Below, piece by piece: positions 27,040-41,112 of a stretch of 64,000 bases of DNA. The DNA is from Phycisphaerales bacterium. GTDB taxonomy: Bacteria > Planctomycetota > Phycisphaerae > Phycisphaerales > UBA1924. Position 1 is the first letter of the stretch. Every line of letters starts with the position of its first letter. The position numbers were made by a program, and so were the translations under genes. The DNA is taken from contig JADLCM010000024.1 in assembly GCA_020847175.1 (NCBI GenBank), positions 1-64,000 of the forward strand, written 5' to 3'. Below the pieces are notes generated by a model. It did not search any database and was not told the origin of the DNA. It worked only from the letters and a program-made list of their open reading frames with translations.

Positions 27040-28862
27040 GTGCCCGTGAGTTCGTTCATTCACGATAACACCGACCGGGACCGCGTGCGCCACGCCAGCG
27101 ACATCGTTCGCATCGTGGGGGAGGCGGTGCGCCTGAAGCCACGAGGGCGCGAATTTGTCGGCCTGTGCCCCTTCCACGACGACCACAACCCGTCCATGAG
27201 CGTCATCCCGGCGAAGCAGATCTTTCACTGCTTCGTGTGCGGCACGGGTGGAGACGTTTTCACATTCGTCCGGAAGATGCACGGGATGGAGTTCCGTGAA
27301 GCGCTGGAGTACCTTGCCGAGCGGGCGGGCGTCACCCTCACGCCCCGACGGGCGCCCGCGCCGGGGGGCGAGCCGGCGATTTCGCGCCGTGACCTCCTCA
27401 ACATCAACGCCTTCGCTTCGGAGTTCTACCAGTCGGTCCTGCGCCACCCCGAGCACGGCGCAGCGGGGCGCAACGTGATCGCGAAGCGCGCGATTGCGCC
27501 CGAGATGGTCGCCCGGTTCGGCCTCGGTGTCGCCCCGGATCGGTGGGACGGCCTGATCCTCAAGGCACGGGCTTCTGGTGTCAGCGAAGACCAGCTCGTG
27601 GCGGCGGGCCTCATCAGGCGGCGCGAGGGCGCCCCGGGATGCTACGACCAGCTTCGCAACCGGCTGATCTTCCCGATCCAGGACCAGGTCGGGCGCGTGA
27701 TCGCCTTCGGCGCCCGCAAGATCGACCCCGAAGACGAGCCCAAGTACCTCAACAGCCCGGAGACCCCGGTCTTTGACAAGTCGAGCACTCTGTACGGCCT
27801 GCACCAGGCGAGCCAGTCGATCCAGCACCAGCGGGCGGCGATCATCACCGAGGGGTACACCGATGTCATCACCTGCCACCAGGCCGGGTTCACCACGGCG
27901 GTCGCGGCCCTGGGCACCGCGCTCACGGCGCGCCATGCTTCAATGCTCCGGCGGCTCTGCGAGACGATCATCCTCCTGTTCGACTCCGATGATGCCGGTC
28001 AACGGGCCGCCGACCGCGCTGCCGAAGTGTTTTTCTCCGAACCTGTCGATGTCCGTGTCTGCACGCTCGGCTCGTTCACCGACGCGAAGGATCCGGATGA
28101 ACTCCTCAAGCGAGAGGGGGGGGCGGAGCGATTCCGCGCCGCGCTGGATGCCAGCATCGACCTGCTGGAGTTTCGTTATCGCCGTCTCGCAGACTTGGCG
28201 CGGGGCAAGGGCCCCGCAGCGCTTCAGAAGCTGCTCGAAGACGAGCTGGCACGCCTGGTCGAGTTGGGGCTCTCCAGTGTCGATCCGCTCCGCCGGGCGC
28301 TCATCATGCGCCGTCTGAGCGAGATTTCCGGGCTCTCGACCGACGTGATCGCTCGGGCGACACCGACCGGGCGGCGGCCCCGCGCGTTCACTGCCGAGGC
28401 CGTCCCGCAGCGCGCTGCGCCCGCGCGGCTCCTCCCCGCCGATTGGCTCCTCGGCGTCGCGATCATCGAGCCCGCGCGTCGCGCCGAGTTGACGCCGGAC
28501 GAGCGGTCCATGCTTGCGAGCGCGGCCTACTCTTCAGAAGTGCTGGCCCGTGCCGTTCGACACATCGAGGAGGCTGAACGCGAGGGGCGCGCGTGCGCGC
28601 TCAGCGATCTGCTCGCGAGGCTCGAAGAGCCCGCCGACGCATCAACGCTCGTGGACCTGCACCTTCGCGTCGAACGCGAGACCGAGGCCGATGCGGAACG
28701 CCTCGGACGGCTCTGGAGAGACTGCCTCGCGCAGGTGAGGCGTGCGGCCGGCGACGGCGATGGTGAGGGGTCGGCTCTCGCGCGCCTCGCCGCGGCCCGG
28801 AACAGGCACGCCGCCCTCGGCGGCGACCCCCGGGCCATGCCCAAGCCGAGGAGGGCGGAACC

Positions 28863-28866
<4 letters not shown>
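27040..28866 (+). CDS. dnaG: DNA primase
   Basis: About 608 residues. GTG 27040 or GTG 27046 starts the protein; GAGAGG at 27030-27035 fits either. The N-terminal CHC2 zinc domain reads [13 protein letters not shown]...[15 protein letters not shown]. The catalytic core has [26 protein letters not shown] and the Toprim motif [16 protein letters not shown]...ALGTALT...LFDSDDAGQ, with the metal-binding Glu and Asp residues. The C-terminal part (about 440-608) is the helical DnaB-interaction region. Primase makes RNA primers at the replication fork. Its stop overlaps the rpoD start (ATGA at 28863-28866). An in-frame N-terminal extension to 26938 was rejected as GC-rich non-coding. Confidence 0.97.
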
Positions 28867-30905
<2,039 letters not shown>

Positions 30906-30956
30906 CGCTCGCGGCCTCAGCGGGTGGCGTCGTCCCCGCTCGGGACCTTCCGTCCG

Positions 30957-31340
30957 TCACGACTCAGGTTCACAAGGGCGGAACTCCAGCCGCCATGCGC
31001 CCGAGGCGTCTGCTCCGCCGGACAGCCTCAGCCATGCCCCGTTGACGCAGATCCGCGCCTCGACGTGTCCGGATTGGACCGCAACGCCGCGGCAAGGCCC
31101 GTGGGCGGTGCGTGCGACGCATCCTCGCCCGCCCGAGATCTCACCCTCAAAGTCCAGGTACATGGCGCGGTGATCCGCAAGCCGCTGCCCCGCAATCACT
31201 TGCCCCGCCGCGATCGTTGTCTGCAGCGGCAGCCGAAACGTCACCAGGCGATGCTCCTCATCACCCTCGGCCTCCAGCATCAGGTCCAGGTGCGCGGGGC
31301 CGACATCCGGAGTGTGTCGCAGCAGCACCCATCGGGTCAT
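30957..31340 (-). CDS. DNA ligase D 3'-phosphoesterase-like protein
   Basis: A 127-residue protein from ATG 31340. It resembles the LigD phosphoesterase (DNA polymerase ligase N) domain: WVLLRHTPDVGPAHLDLMLEAEGD (His and Asp of the family's H..D..LE element), then LADHRAMYLDFEGEISGGRGCV, the DH..Y.DFEG.I..G signature. Stand-alone versions occur in bacteria and could trim 3' ends in DNA repair. The equivalent of the usual KxHHxxR-type start is loosely kept, so activity is uncertain. No Ku or ligase gene is adjacent. TACGCT (31351-31346) sits 5 nt before the ATG, with no Shine-Dalgarno sequence. It is divergent from the TPR lipoprotein. Confidence 0.7.
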   Translation of the reverse strand: MTRWVLLRHTPDVGPAHLDLMLEAEGDEEHRLVTFRLPLQTTIAAGQVIAGQRLADHRAMYLDFEGEISGGRGCVARTAHGPCRGVAVQSGHVEARICVNGAWLRLSGGADASGAWRLEFRPCEPES

Positions 31341-31345
31341 GGGGA

Positions 31346-31351
31346 AGCGTA
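31346..31351 (-). promoter_or_regulatory. Candidate -10 (TACGCT) 5 nt before ATG 31340
   Basis: TACGCT-TCCCC-ATG on the minus strand has the same spacing as the other proposed leaderless starts. Confidence 0.35.
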
Positions 31352-31414
31352 CGGGATGTCGTGTCGAGGCGACGCGGACGGACGGCCGGCGTCGAACTCA
31401 TGGCCCGGTCGTGA

Positions 31415-31420
31415 TACGAT
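31415..31420 (+). promoter_or_regulatory. Candidate extended -10 (TGATACGAT) of the TPR lipoprotein gene
   Basis: TGA before TACGAT gives a TGn extended -10. The expected leader is about 23 nt and contains GAGGAACGGA as a possible ribosome-binding site. Confidence 0.45.
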
Positions 31421-31449
31421 GCGTCCCTTCGAGGAACGGAGTCCGAGCC

Positions 31450-32115
31450 ATGCGAATCCGAGCCGCCGCGCTGTTGCCCCTGTGTGCCTGCCTGCTCGGC
31501 GCGTGCAACGCGCAACGCCCGATGGCGTCGTATGACGCCGAGGGGCGACGCCAGATCGCCGCGGGAGACTTGAACGGCGCTGAGACGACCTATCGCAAGT
31601 ACGTCGATCGGCGCCCGCAGAGCGCGCAGGGGCACTTCGGGCTTGGGCGAGCCCTGAGCGCGCAGGGGCGTCACCTCGCCGCGAGCCAGGAGTTCAAGCT
31701 CGCCACGCAGATCGACGGGGCCAACGAGGAGTATTTCGAGGCATATTGCCAATCGCTCCTGAGCGCTGAGCGCCACGATGAGCTCCTGACCGTTCTCCGC
31801 CGGCGCGCCAACGGCAGCCGGGACGGGCGCGACTATCAGCGCCTCGCCCGCTTCGCCGAAGAGAGCGGCACCGCCGAGGAAGCCCTCGATGCCCTGCTGA
31901 CCTGGGCTCGCATCGACCGGGGCCGCTCCGTCGAGCCTCAGCTCGCGCTCGCCAACTTCTATCGGCGCGTGGGCGATGGTGAAAAGGAATCGATGCGTTT
32001 GCGGGCGATCCTCTACATCGATCCCGCCAATCGCGAGGCCACCGATCGGCTCCGCGACCGCGGCGAGATCACCGGAGAATCGCTCGCCATTCAGCCCCCC
32101 GAACAGATCCAGTAG
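31450..32115 (+). CDS. TPR-repeat lipoprotein
   Basis: A 221-residue protein from ATG 31450. The signal peptide ends in lipobox LLGAC (C19). The rest is helical with TPR-like units: AEGRRQIAAGDLNGAETTYRKYV, AQGHFGLGRALSAQGRHLAASQEF and EYFEAYCQSLLSAERHDELLTVL, followed by two degenerate repeats and a disordered C-terminus. TPR proteins act as protein-binding scaffolds. The partner is unknown. It is probably anchored to the inner leaflet of the outer membrane or the periplasmic face of the inner membrane. Confidence 0.82.
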   Translation: MRIRAAALLPLCACLLGACNAQRPMASYDAEGRRQIAAGDLNGAETTYRKYVDRRPQSAQGHFGLGRALSAQGRHLAASQEFKLATQIDGANEEYFEAYCQSLLSAERHDELLTVLRRRANGSRDGRDYQRLARFAEESGTAEEALDALLTWARIDRGRSVEPQLALANFYRRVGDGEKESMRLRAILYIDPANREATDRLRDRGEITGESLAIQPPEQIQ

Positions 32116-32459
32116 AACGCTCTGGTTGAAGGCATCCTGCGGGCATGCAATCGCGTCGGCAAGATCGCGGGTGCGTGGTGCGATTTCAGCCTCTTCGGAC
32201 GCGCACTGCACTCGTGAGGGATCTGCGTGCGGAAGCCGGAGACGCGACTCCGCAAGCGTGAGTCCGGCGCATTTGAATGGGGGTGGTTGGGGGACGTCAT
32301 CGCGGCGACTGCGGCCGTGTGATCGCGCACGCGGAGGAGATTGTGATGAAGGGCCGAGAAGGTCCAGGTTGAAACGCGCCGCTCTCGAGCCGGGTGTTGC
32401 GTACATTCGTCGGAGATGAAAGGTGCATTGCGTGCCGATCGCCGATCACTACCCGTCGC
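32116..32459. other. 344-bp region downstream of two convergent genes
   Basis: The TPR lipoprotein and carB converge here. No gene, terminator stem or clear repeat is seen. A 79-codon minus-strand frame is Arg/Pro-rich without family character. Confidence 0.4.
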
Positions 32460-36164
<3,705 letters not shown>

Positions 36165-36206
36165 GGGTGTGAGCGGACCTCCGGCGCGACGGGCGCAAAC
36201 TCGGCG

Positions 36207-36212
36207 AGTATA
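36207..36212 (-). promoter_or_regulatory. Candidate -10 (TATACT) of carB
   Basis: TATACT on the minus strand lies 43 nt before the carB ATG. No clear -35 is seen. Confidence 0.4.
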
Positions 36213-36362
36213 GCGCCCCCGGAGTCGAGGTTCGCCGGCGGACCGCCTGCGGCGGAGTCAACCACGCTCGCGGCGCACGCGGCAACCGAACGACCCGAAT
36301 CGGTTGGGTGTGAGGCAAGAAACCGCTTGAAGCCTGCGCCCCGTTCCGCCGGCGTTGCCCGG

Positions 36363-37535
36363 TCAGGAGCGCGGCACGAACTTGGACATCGACCCACCCC
36401 GGGCGGAGAGGTAGAGTGTGCCGTCGACAAACTTGTCCGGTGTGACGCGAGTGACTTCCGGGAGTTCGATCCGTTCGAAGACGGATCCGTCGGCGGCGCT
36501 CAGGGTGCTGAGGCTCTTGCCGTCCCAGACGAGCAGGTTCGAGCGGCGCATGCCGATGACGGTGCCGCTGACCTTGTCGTTCGACCAGAGCTCGGCGCCC
36601 GTCGCCTGGTCGAAGGCGGTGAGACCTTGGCCGCCGATCGTGCAGTACAACACGCCGTCGTGGGCGGTGGGCTGGGTGCGGAGGGGCGCCCCGGTGCGTT
36701 TGCGCCACACCTCGCGCCCGTTCGCCGGGTCGAAGGCGTAGAGGGACTGATCGAGGCTCGCCACGAAGAGCAGCGAGTCGCCGACCACGGGGTTGCAATC
36801 GACGCCCTTGAACATCTTGGCCATCGAGACGGCGCCGCCGGTGCCGGCATCGACGACGGCGAGCTGCCCCGCCCGGCTGACGCCCGCAACCGCCGAACCC
36901 ACGGGCACCGGCCCGAACTCCACAGCGCCCTGGAGGTCAAAGCCCCACAGTTTGCCGTTTGCCCGCAGGTCATGGGCCAGGAGTTCTCCTGACGGCGTGC
37001 CGTAGACCAGCACGTTTCCGGCGACGACGGGGCCTGTGTTGACGACCTTCTCGTAGTTCTGGCGGGTAATCAGCGCGCCGGTCTCGGGGTCGAGCGCGTA
37101 GACGGCCGACTCGCTGGAGACGAACAGCGCGGGGCGGCCCAAGTACTCTCCCAGCCGGAGGCTCAGGAACTTGGTGAGGCGGGTGGCGAGCACCTCGCTC
37201 CAGACGCGCGCGCCCGAACTCGCGTCGAGCGCGGAAACCGCGCTGCCGGATTCCATCACGTAGATCAGCTTCGGTGAGATCAGGAAGTCGGTGATGCGCT
37301 CGCCCGCCGTGATGTACGGGAAGTTCGTCCAGTCGCGCCGGTACCCCACCTTGGCGTAATCCGCGTCATTGACCGTGAGCGGCGTGACGTTGGCGGCCCG
37401 GGAGCGACCACTCCCGGAGAACCGTCCGATGCCGCACCCGCCGAGAACCAGGGAAAGCCCGGCAAGCGCGATGAGCGCCGGAGCGGCGGAGCGCCTCGAA
37501 CCCGTAGCCAGTTGCCGACGCCATGCACTCTTCAT
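36363..37535 (-). CDS. PQQ-like beta-propeller lipoprotein (BamB-like)
   Basis: A 390-residue protein from ATG 37535. The signal peptide ends VLGGC (lipobox). It carries repeated four-strand blades of the PQQ/WD type: SAVSALDASSGARVWSE, SAVYALDPETGALIT, SGELLAHDLRANGKLWGFD, QSLYAFDPANGREVWRK and QGLTAFDQATGAELWS. Repeats of the D.(A/P)..G...W type are classic for BamB-like propellers. A role in outer-membrane assembly or as a quinoprotein-like scaffold is possible; no PQQ ligands were checked. A TATCGT box (37590-37585) 49 nt upstream may be its promoter. It is divergent from the LolD-like gene. Confidence 0.87.
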   Translation of the reverse strand: MKSAWRRQLATGSRRSAAPALIALAGLSLVLGGCGIGRFSGSGRSRAANVTPLTVNDADYAKVGYRRDWTNFPYITAGERITDFLISPKLIYVMESGSAVSALDASSGARVWSEVLATRLTKFLSLRLGEYLGRPALFVSSESAVYALDPETGALITRQNYEKVVNTGPVVAGNVLVYGTPSGELLAHDLRANGKLWGFDLQGAVEFGPVPVGSAVAGVSRAGQLAVVDAGTGGAVSMAKMFKGVDCNPVVGDSLLFVASLDQSLYAFDPANGREVWRKRTGAPLRTQPTAHDGVLYCTIGGQGLTAFDQATGAELWSNDKVSGTVIGMRRSNLLVWDGKSLSTLSAADGSVFERIELPEVTRVTPDKFVDGTLYLSARGGSMSKFVPRS

Positions 37536-37747
37536 GCGCTCGCCTTCCTTCGATGTCCCCGGCCGGGGCGCGGGGTGGGGCAGAACGATACGCCCCGCCT
37601 TGGGTCCCGGATGCCGCGCAGTATGAGAACCCCGGGCGGGATGGTCAAGGCGCGGGGGCGCCAGGGCGAAGGAGCGAGCACACGGCGAATCGGAGCCGTG
37701 CCGGCCGGTTCGGGGCCCGGATATCCTCACCCTCCTTCGAGGTCGTC

Positions 37748-38479
37748 ATGCTGCTCGCCGCCGAAAACCTGCACAAGACGTACCGGCTCGGGCGCGTCAA
37801 CGTGCCGGTGCTGCGCGGCGCGAGCATCGGGGTCGAAGCAGGAGAATGGGTGGGAGTCCTCGGCTCAAGCGGAAGCGGCAAGAGCACGCTGCTCCACCTC
37901 CTCGGCGGGCTCGACCGACCGGATGCAACCCGGACCCGGCCCGCCGGCGTCGTCCGCTACCAAGGTCGGTCGCTCGCGGAGATGTCTCCCCGCGACCTGG
38001 ACCGGCATCGCGCGCTCGCGGTGGGGTTTGTCTTCCAGTTCTACCACCTGCTCCCCGAGCTCAACGTCTTGGAGAATGTGCTTTCTCCGGCGATGGTGGC
38101 ACGCGGGCGGCTGGGGTACCTTCGTTCGCGGGGCGAACTGCGCCGCCAGGCCGAGGGGTTGCTCACCGAACTCGGGCTGGCCCACCGGCTCCGCCACCGT
38201 TCCGCCGAACTCTCGGGCGGGGAGCGTCAGCGCGTCGCCATCGCCAGGGCCCTCATCAACCGGCCCAGGCTTCTCCTGGCCGACGAACCTACGGGGAATC
38301 TGGACCAGATGACCGGCGACGGGGTGCTTGAGTCCATCGCCCGCCTCCGCGCCGAGCGCGGCCTCACCGTCGTGATGGTCACGCACGATGCGCGCGTTGC
38401 AGCCCGGGCCGACCGCGTGGTCTCGATCCGCGACGGCAGGGTCGAAGCGGCGGGCCCGGGGTCGGAGTCCGCTGCCTGA
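37748..38479 (+). CDS. LolD/MacB-type ABC transporter ATP-binding protein
   Basis: A 243-residue protein from ATG 37748. It has the complete ABC motifs: Walker A GSSGSGKST, Q-loop VFQFYHLLPELNVLENV (typical of LolD/FtsE), signature LSGGERQRVAIARAL, Walker B LLLADEPTGNLD and H-loop VTHD. In the LolCDE system the ATPase powers lipoprotein release from the inner membrane. The window encodes many lipoproteins, but the LolC/E permease is not adjacent, so LolD versus MacB/YknY identity is undecided. TATCCT at 37722-37727 may be its -10. Confidence 0.9.
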   Translation: MLLAAENLHKTYRLGRVNVPVLRGASIGVEAGEWVGVLGSSGSGKSTLLHLLGGLDRPDATRTRPAGVVRYQGRSLAEMSPRDLDRHRALAVGFVFQFYHLLPELNVLENVLSPAMVARGRLGYLRSRGELRRQAEGLLTELGLAHRLRHRSAELSGGERQRVAIARALINRPRLLLADEPTGNLDQMTGDGVLESIARLRAERGLTVVMVTHDARVAARADRVVSIRDGRVEAAGPGSESAA

Positions 38480-38480
38480 G

Positions 38481-38492
38481 CACACCGGTGTG
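38481..38492. repeat. 12-bp palindrome CACACCGGTGTG
   Basis: A perfect palindrome just after the LolD-like stop and 27 nt upstream of the TATCCT box of the next gene, where an operator could sit. Confidence 0.4.
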
Positions 38493-38518
38493 TGCGTGCG
38501 AGGAGCGAGAAGCCCGGC

Positions 38519-38524
38519 TATCCT
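38519..38524 (+). promoter_or_regulatory. Candidate -10 (TATCCT) 7 nt before GTG 38532
   Basis: GGCTATCCTCCCCCTCGTG here resembles GGCTACCCTGCCCCGCGTG before the beta-lactamase-fold gene at 60834. In both cases the GTG is the start codon. Confidence 0.45.
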
Positions 38525-38531
38525 CCCCCTC

Positions 38532-39395
38532 GTGGAGGTTTGTTCCGCCGTGATCCCGACGCGCCCAGATGAATCGGACCTGCCAGCCATCGAACTGGGG
38601 TCGTCGCGCGCCTCGGTGGTGGGGCCGACCGGGCGTCCCGTCGCGGTCGACATTCTGGAGGCAGGCGGGGGGCGCCCTGTGATCTTCCTCAGCGGGCTCA
38701 TCGGCCAGAACCTGCACTGGGTGCCGGTCATCCGGCGCGCTGCCCGGAGCGCACGGTGCATGGCGGTGCAGGTGCCGCTGCTGGAACTCCACGGCGACGA
38801 CTGCGGAGTTCCCGGCGTCCGCGATATGATCGCCGGATTCATCCGCAGTACTCTGCGGTGCCCCGCAACGCTTGTGGGCAGCTCGTTCGGCGGGCACGTG
38901 GCCCTTCGCGTCGCGATCGAACAGCCCGAACTGGTTGATGGTCTTGTGCTCACGGGGTCGAGCGGGTTGGCCGAGAAGCCGATCCTCGGCGCGGAGATGC
39001 CACAGAAGTCGCGCGACTACATCGAAGAGAAGGTGGCCGAGCTCTTCCACGATCGGGCCCGCATGTCGCAGAGCGATGTGGACCGGGCGCACTCCGAGCT
39101 GAACGACCGGTCGAAGGCTCGCGCCATGATCCGGCTCAGCCGCTCCTGCCGGCGTGACCACGTGGGCGACGAACTGCACCGCATCAAGGCGCCGACCCTG
39201 GTGCTCTGGGGGCGCCAGGACATCGTCACGCCCCCGGAGGCCGCGAGCGAGTTCGCCGAGCGCATCCCGGATGCCCGTCTCGTCTGGCTGGAGCGATGCG
39301 GCCACGCGCCGATGATTGAACGGCCCGACGAGTTCTCCGACGCGCTGGTTTCCTTCGTGGGCGAGCTCAACGCGGCCTCGCCCCGGCGGGCCTGA
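38532..39395 (+). CDS. Alpha/beta-hydrolase fold protein
   Basis: About 287 residues from GTG 38532, or 281 from GTG 38550, which has GGAGG but 11 nt away. The alpha/beta-hydrolase motifs are FLSGLIGQNLHW (oxyanion region), the nucleophile elbow GSSFGGH with Ser118, the acid in LWGRQDIVTPP and the catalytic His in ERCGHAPMIE. The cap region (about 155-210) is helical. Substrates may be esters or thioesters. It is followed 3 nt later by the GH3 gene, suggesting a joint role in handling acyl or acid conjugates. Confidence 0.85.
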   Translation: MEVCSAVIPTRPDESDLPAIELGSSRASVVGPTGRPVAVDILEAGGGRPVIFLSGLIGQNLHWVPVIRRAARSARCMAVQVPLLELHGDDCGVPGVRDMIAGFIRSTLRCPATLVGSSFGGHVALRVAIEQPELVDGLVLTGSSGLAEKPILGAEMPQKSRDYIEEKVAELFHDRARMSQSDVDRAHSELNDRSKARAMIRLSRSCRRDHVGDELHRIKAPTLVLWGRQDIVTPPEAASEFAERIPDARLVWLERCGHAPMIERPDEFSDALVSFVGELNAASPRRA

Positions 39396-39398
39396 GCC

Positions 39399-41084
39399 GT
39401 GCTGGGTCACACGGTGGCGGGTGTGCCCGCGCTCACCAAGGCAGCGGCTTCTGCGGGCGCACCGGGGCGCTGGACAAGCGCGATCGGCGCGGGCCTTGAG
39501 GCTCGCATCGGGGTGCGGGCGGGCCGACTCTCCGACGTGGAGTTCTGGCGCTCGCGCACCGCGGCACTCCAGCGCCGCCAGCTCCGCAACCTGCTCCGGG
39601 CGGCGCGGCACACCGAGTTCGGGCGCACGCGCGGGTTCGCGCGGCTCGCCCGTCTCCCCCTGCGCGACCTTGCGCGTGCCTACCGCGAGGCGACCCCCGT
39701 TGCCGACTGGTACGCCTTCGCCCCGTTGATTCAGCGCATGCGGGAAGGGGGCGAGCCCGACCTGCTCTGGCCGGGCCTCGTGCGCGACTTCGCCCAGACC
39801 AGCGGGACGACCGCGGGCGACAAGTTCATCCCCGTGTCGCGGCAGATGCTCCACAGCAACTTCCGCGCGAGCCTCGACATCTTCGGCAACCTCACCCGCT
39901 TCGGCATGTCGCTCCCCTGGCTGCTCGGGGGCAAGTGCCTGTTCCTGGGTGGTTCCAGCGATGTCAGGGCCAACGAGCACGGCATCCGCACGGGAGACCT
40001 CTCCGGCCTGGTCACGCCGCTCATCCGCTGGCCGCTCTCCGAGGTCTACCTCCCCGGGCACGACATCGCGCTCATGGATCACTGGCCGACGAAGATCGAG
40101 GCGATGGCCCGCGCGTGCATCGACGAGGATGTCCGCATGATCAGCGGCATGTGCTCGTGGGGCCTCGTGCTCTTTGAGGCCGTGCTGCAACTCGCCCGCG
40201 CCCAGGGGCGCCCGGCGTCGTGCGTGCGCGATATCTGGCCCCACCTCGACCTTTTCGTCCACGGCGGCGTGAAATATGCCCCGTTCCTGCCCCGCGTCAA
40301 CCGGGTGGTCTTCGGCGACGAGCGAACCGACTTCCCGTTCCGCATCGAGCTCTACCCGGCCAGCGAGGGGTTCATCGCGATCCAGGACACTCCGGGCGAA
40401 CCCGGCCTGCGGCTCTGCTCGGACATCGGCGTGTACTACGAGTTCGTACCGCTCGAAGAAATCGACACCCCCGGCGCCCGGGCGTTCACCTGCGATGAAG
40501 TGGAGCGGGGGCAGAAGTATGTCGTGGTGATGAGCACGTGCGCCGGGCTCTGGCGCTACATCATCGGTGATGTCGTGGAGTTTGACGACATCCCGGGCGC
40601 GTTCGATGGTGCGCACCCGGGCACCGGCCCCTGTCGCCTGCGGATCGTCGGGCGGCACCGGCACTTCATCAACGCGTTCGGCGAGAATCTCATCGTGGAG
40701 CACATCGAGAACGCGGTCGCGGATGCCGCCCGTGCCGCGGGGCTGACGGTGGGGGAGTTCACGGCGGCGCCCGTCTATCCGGGAGGGGCCCGCCGCGCCG
40801 GCCTCGAACTCGCCGCGGAGTTTGAGGGACCGTGCCCCCAGGAGAGCATCATCGCTCGCTTTGCGCTCGCGTTCGATGCCTCGCTCAAGGCGCAGAACGT
40901 GGATTACACGACGAAACGCACGGACGGGCTCGGCATGGCCCCCCCGACGGTGACCCCGCTCCCGTTGGGCGCGTTCCACCGATGGATGGACTCGCGGGGC
41001 AAGCTCGGCGGGCAGCACAAGTGCCCGCGCTGCGCGAACCACCGGGAGATCATCGAAGGCGTGATCGGGCTGACCGGGCGGTGA
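39399..41084 (+). CDS. GH3-family acyl-adenylating protein
   Basis: A 561-residue protein from GTG 39399, 3 nt after the hydrolase stop. It has the GH3 layout: an N-terminal helical part (EFWRSRTAALQRRQLRNLLRAARHTEFG), the nucleotide motif QTSGTTAGDKFIPVS (133-147), LLGGKCLFLGG and a second adenylate-forming region GLWRYIIGDVVEF followed by FINAFGENLIVEHIENAV. A C-terminal domain follows. In plants GH3 enzymes adenylate small carboxylic acids (auxin, jasmonate) and join them to amino acids. Bacterial members are much less studied and the acid substrate is unknown. It shares a gene order hydrolase-GH3-dus. Confidence 0.9.
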   Translation: MLGHTVAGVPALTKAAASAGAPGRWTSAIGAGLEARIGVRAGRLSDVEFWRSRTAALQRRQLRNLLRAARHTEFGRTRGFARLARLPLRDLARAYREATPVADWYAFAPLIQRMREGGEPDLLWPGLVRDFAQTSGTTAGDKFIPVSRQMLHSNFRASLDIFGNLTRFGMSLPWLLGGKCLFLGGSSDVRANEHGIRTGDLSGLVTPLIRWPLSEVYLPGHDIALMDHWPTKIEAMARACIDEDVRMISGMCSWGLVLFEAVLQLARAQGRPASCVRDIWPHLDLFVHGGVKYAPFLPRVNRVVFGDERTDFPFRIELYPASEGFIAIQDTPGEPGLRLCSDIGVYYEFVPLEEIDTPGARAFTCDEVERGQKYVVVMSTCAGLWRYIIGDVVEFDDIPGAFDGAHPGTGPCRLRIVGRHRHFINAFGENLIVEHIENAVADAARAAGLTVGEFTAAPVYPGGARRAGLELAAEFEGPCPQESIIARFALAFDASLKAQNVDYTTKRTDGLGMAPPTVTPLPLGAFHRWMDSRGKLGGQHKCPRCANHREIIEGVIGLTGR

Positions 41085-41101
41085 GCGGGGCGCGCGGAAC
41101 G

Positions 41102-41107
41102 TACGAT
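41102..41107 (+). promoter_or_regulatory. Candidate -10 (TACGAT) 5 nt before dus GTG
   Basis: TACGAT-CCGGC-GTG has the same geometry and hexamer as lipB. The GH3 stop is only 18 nt upstream, so the gene may have its own promoter despite close spacing. Confidence 0.45.
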
Positions 41108-41112
41108 CCGGC

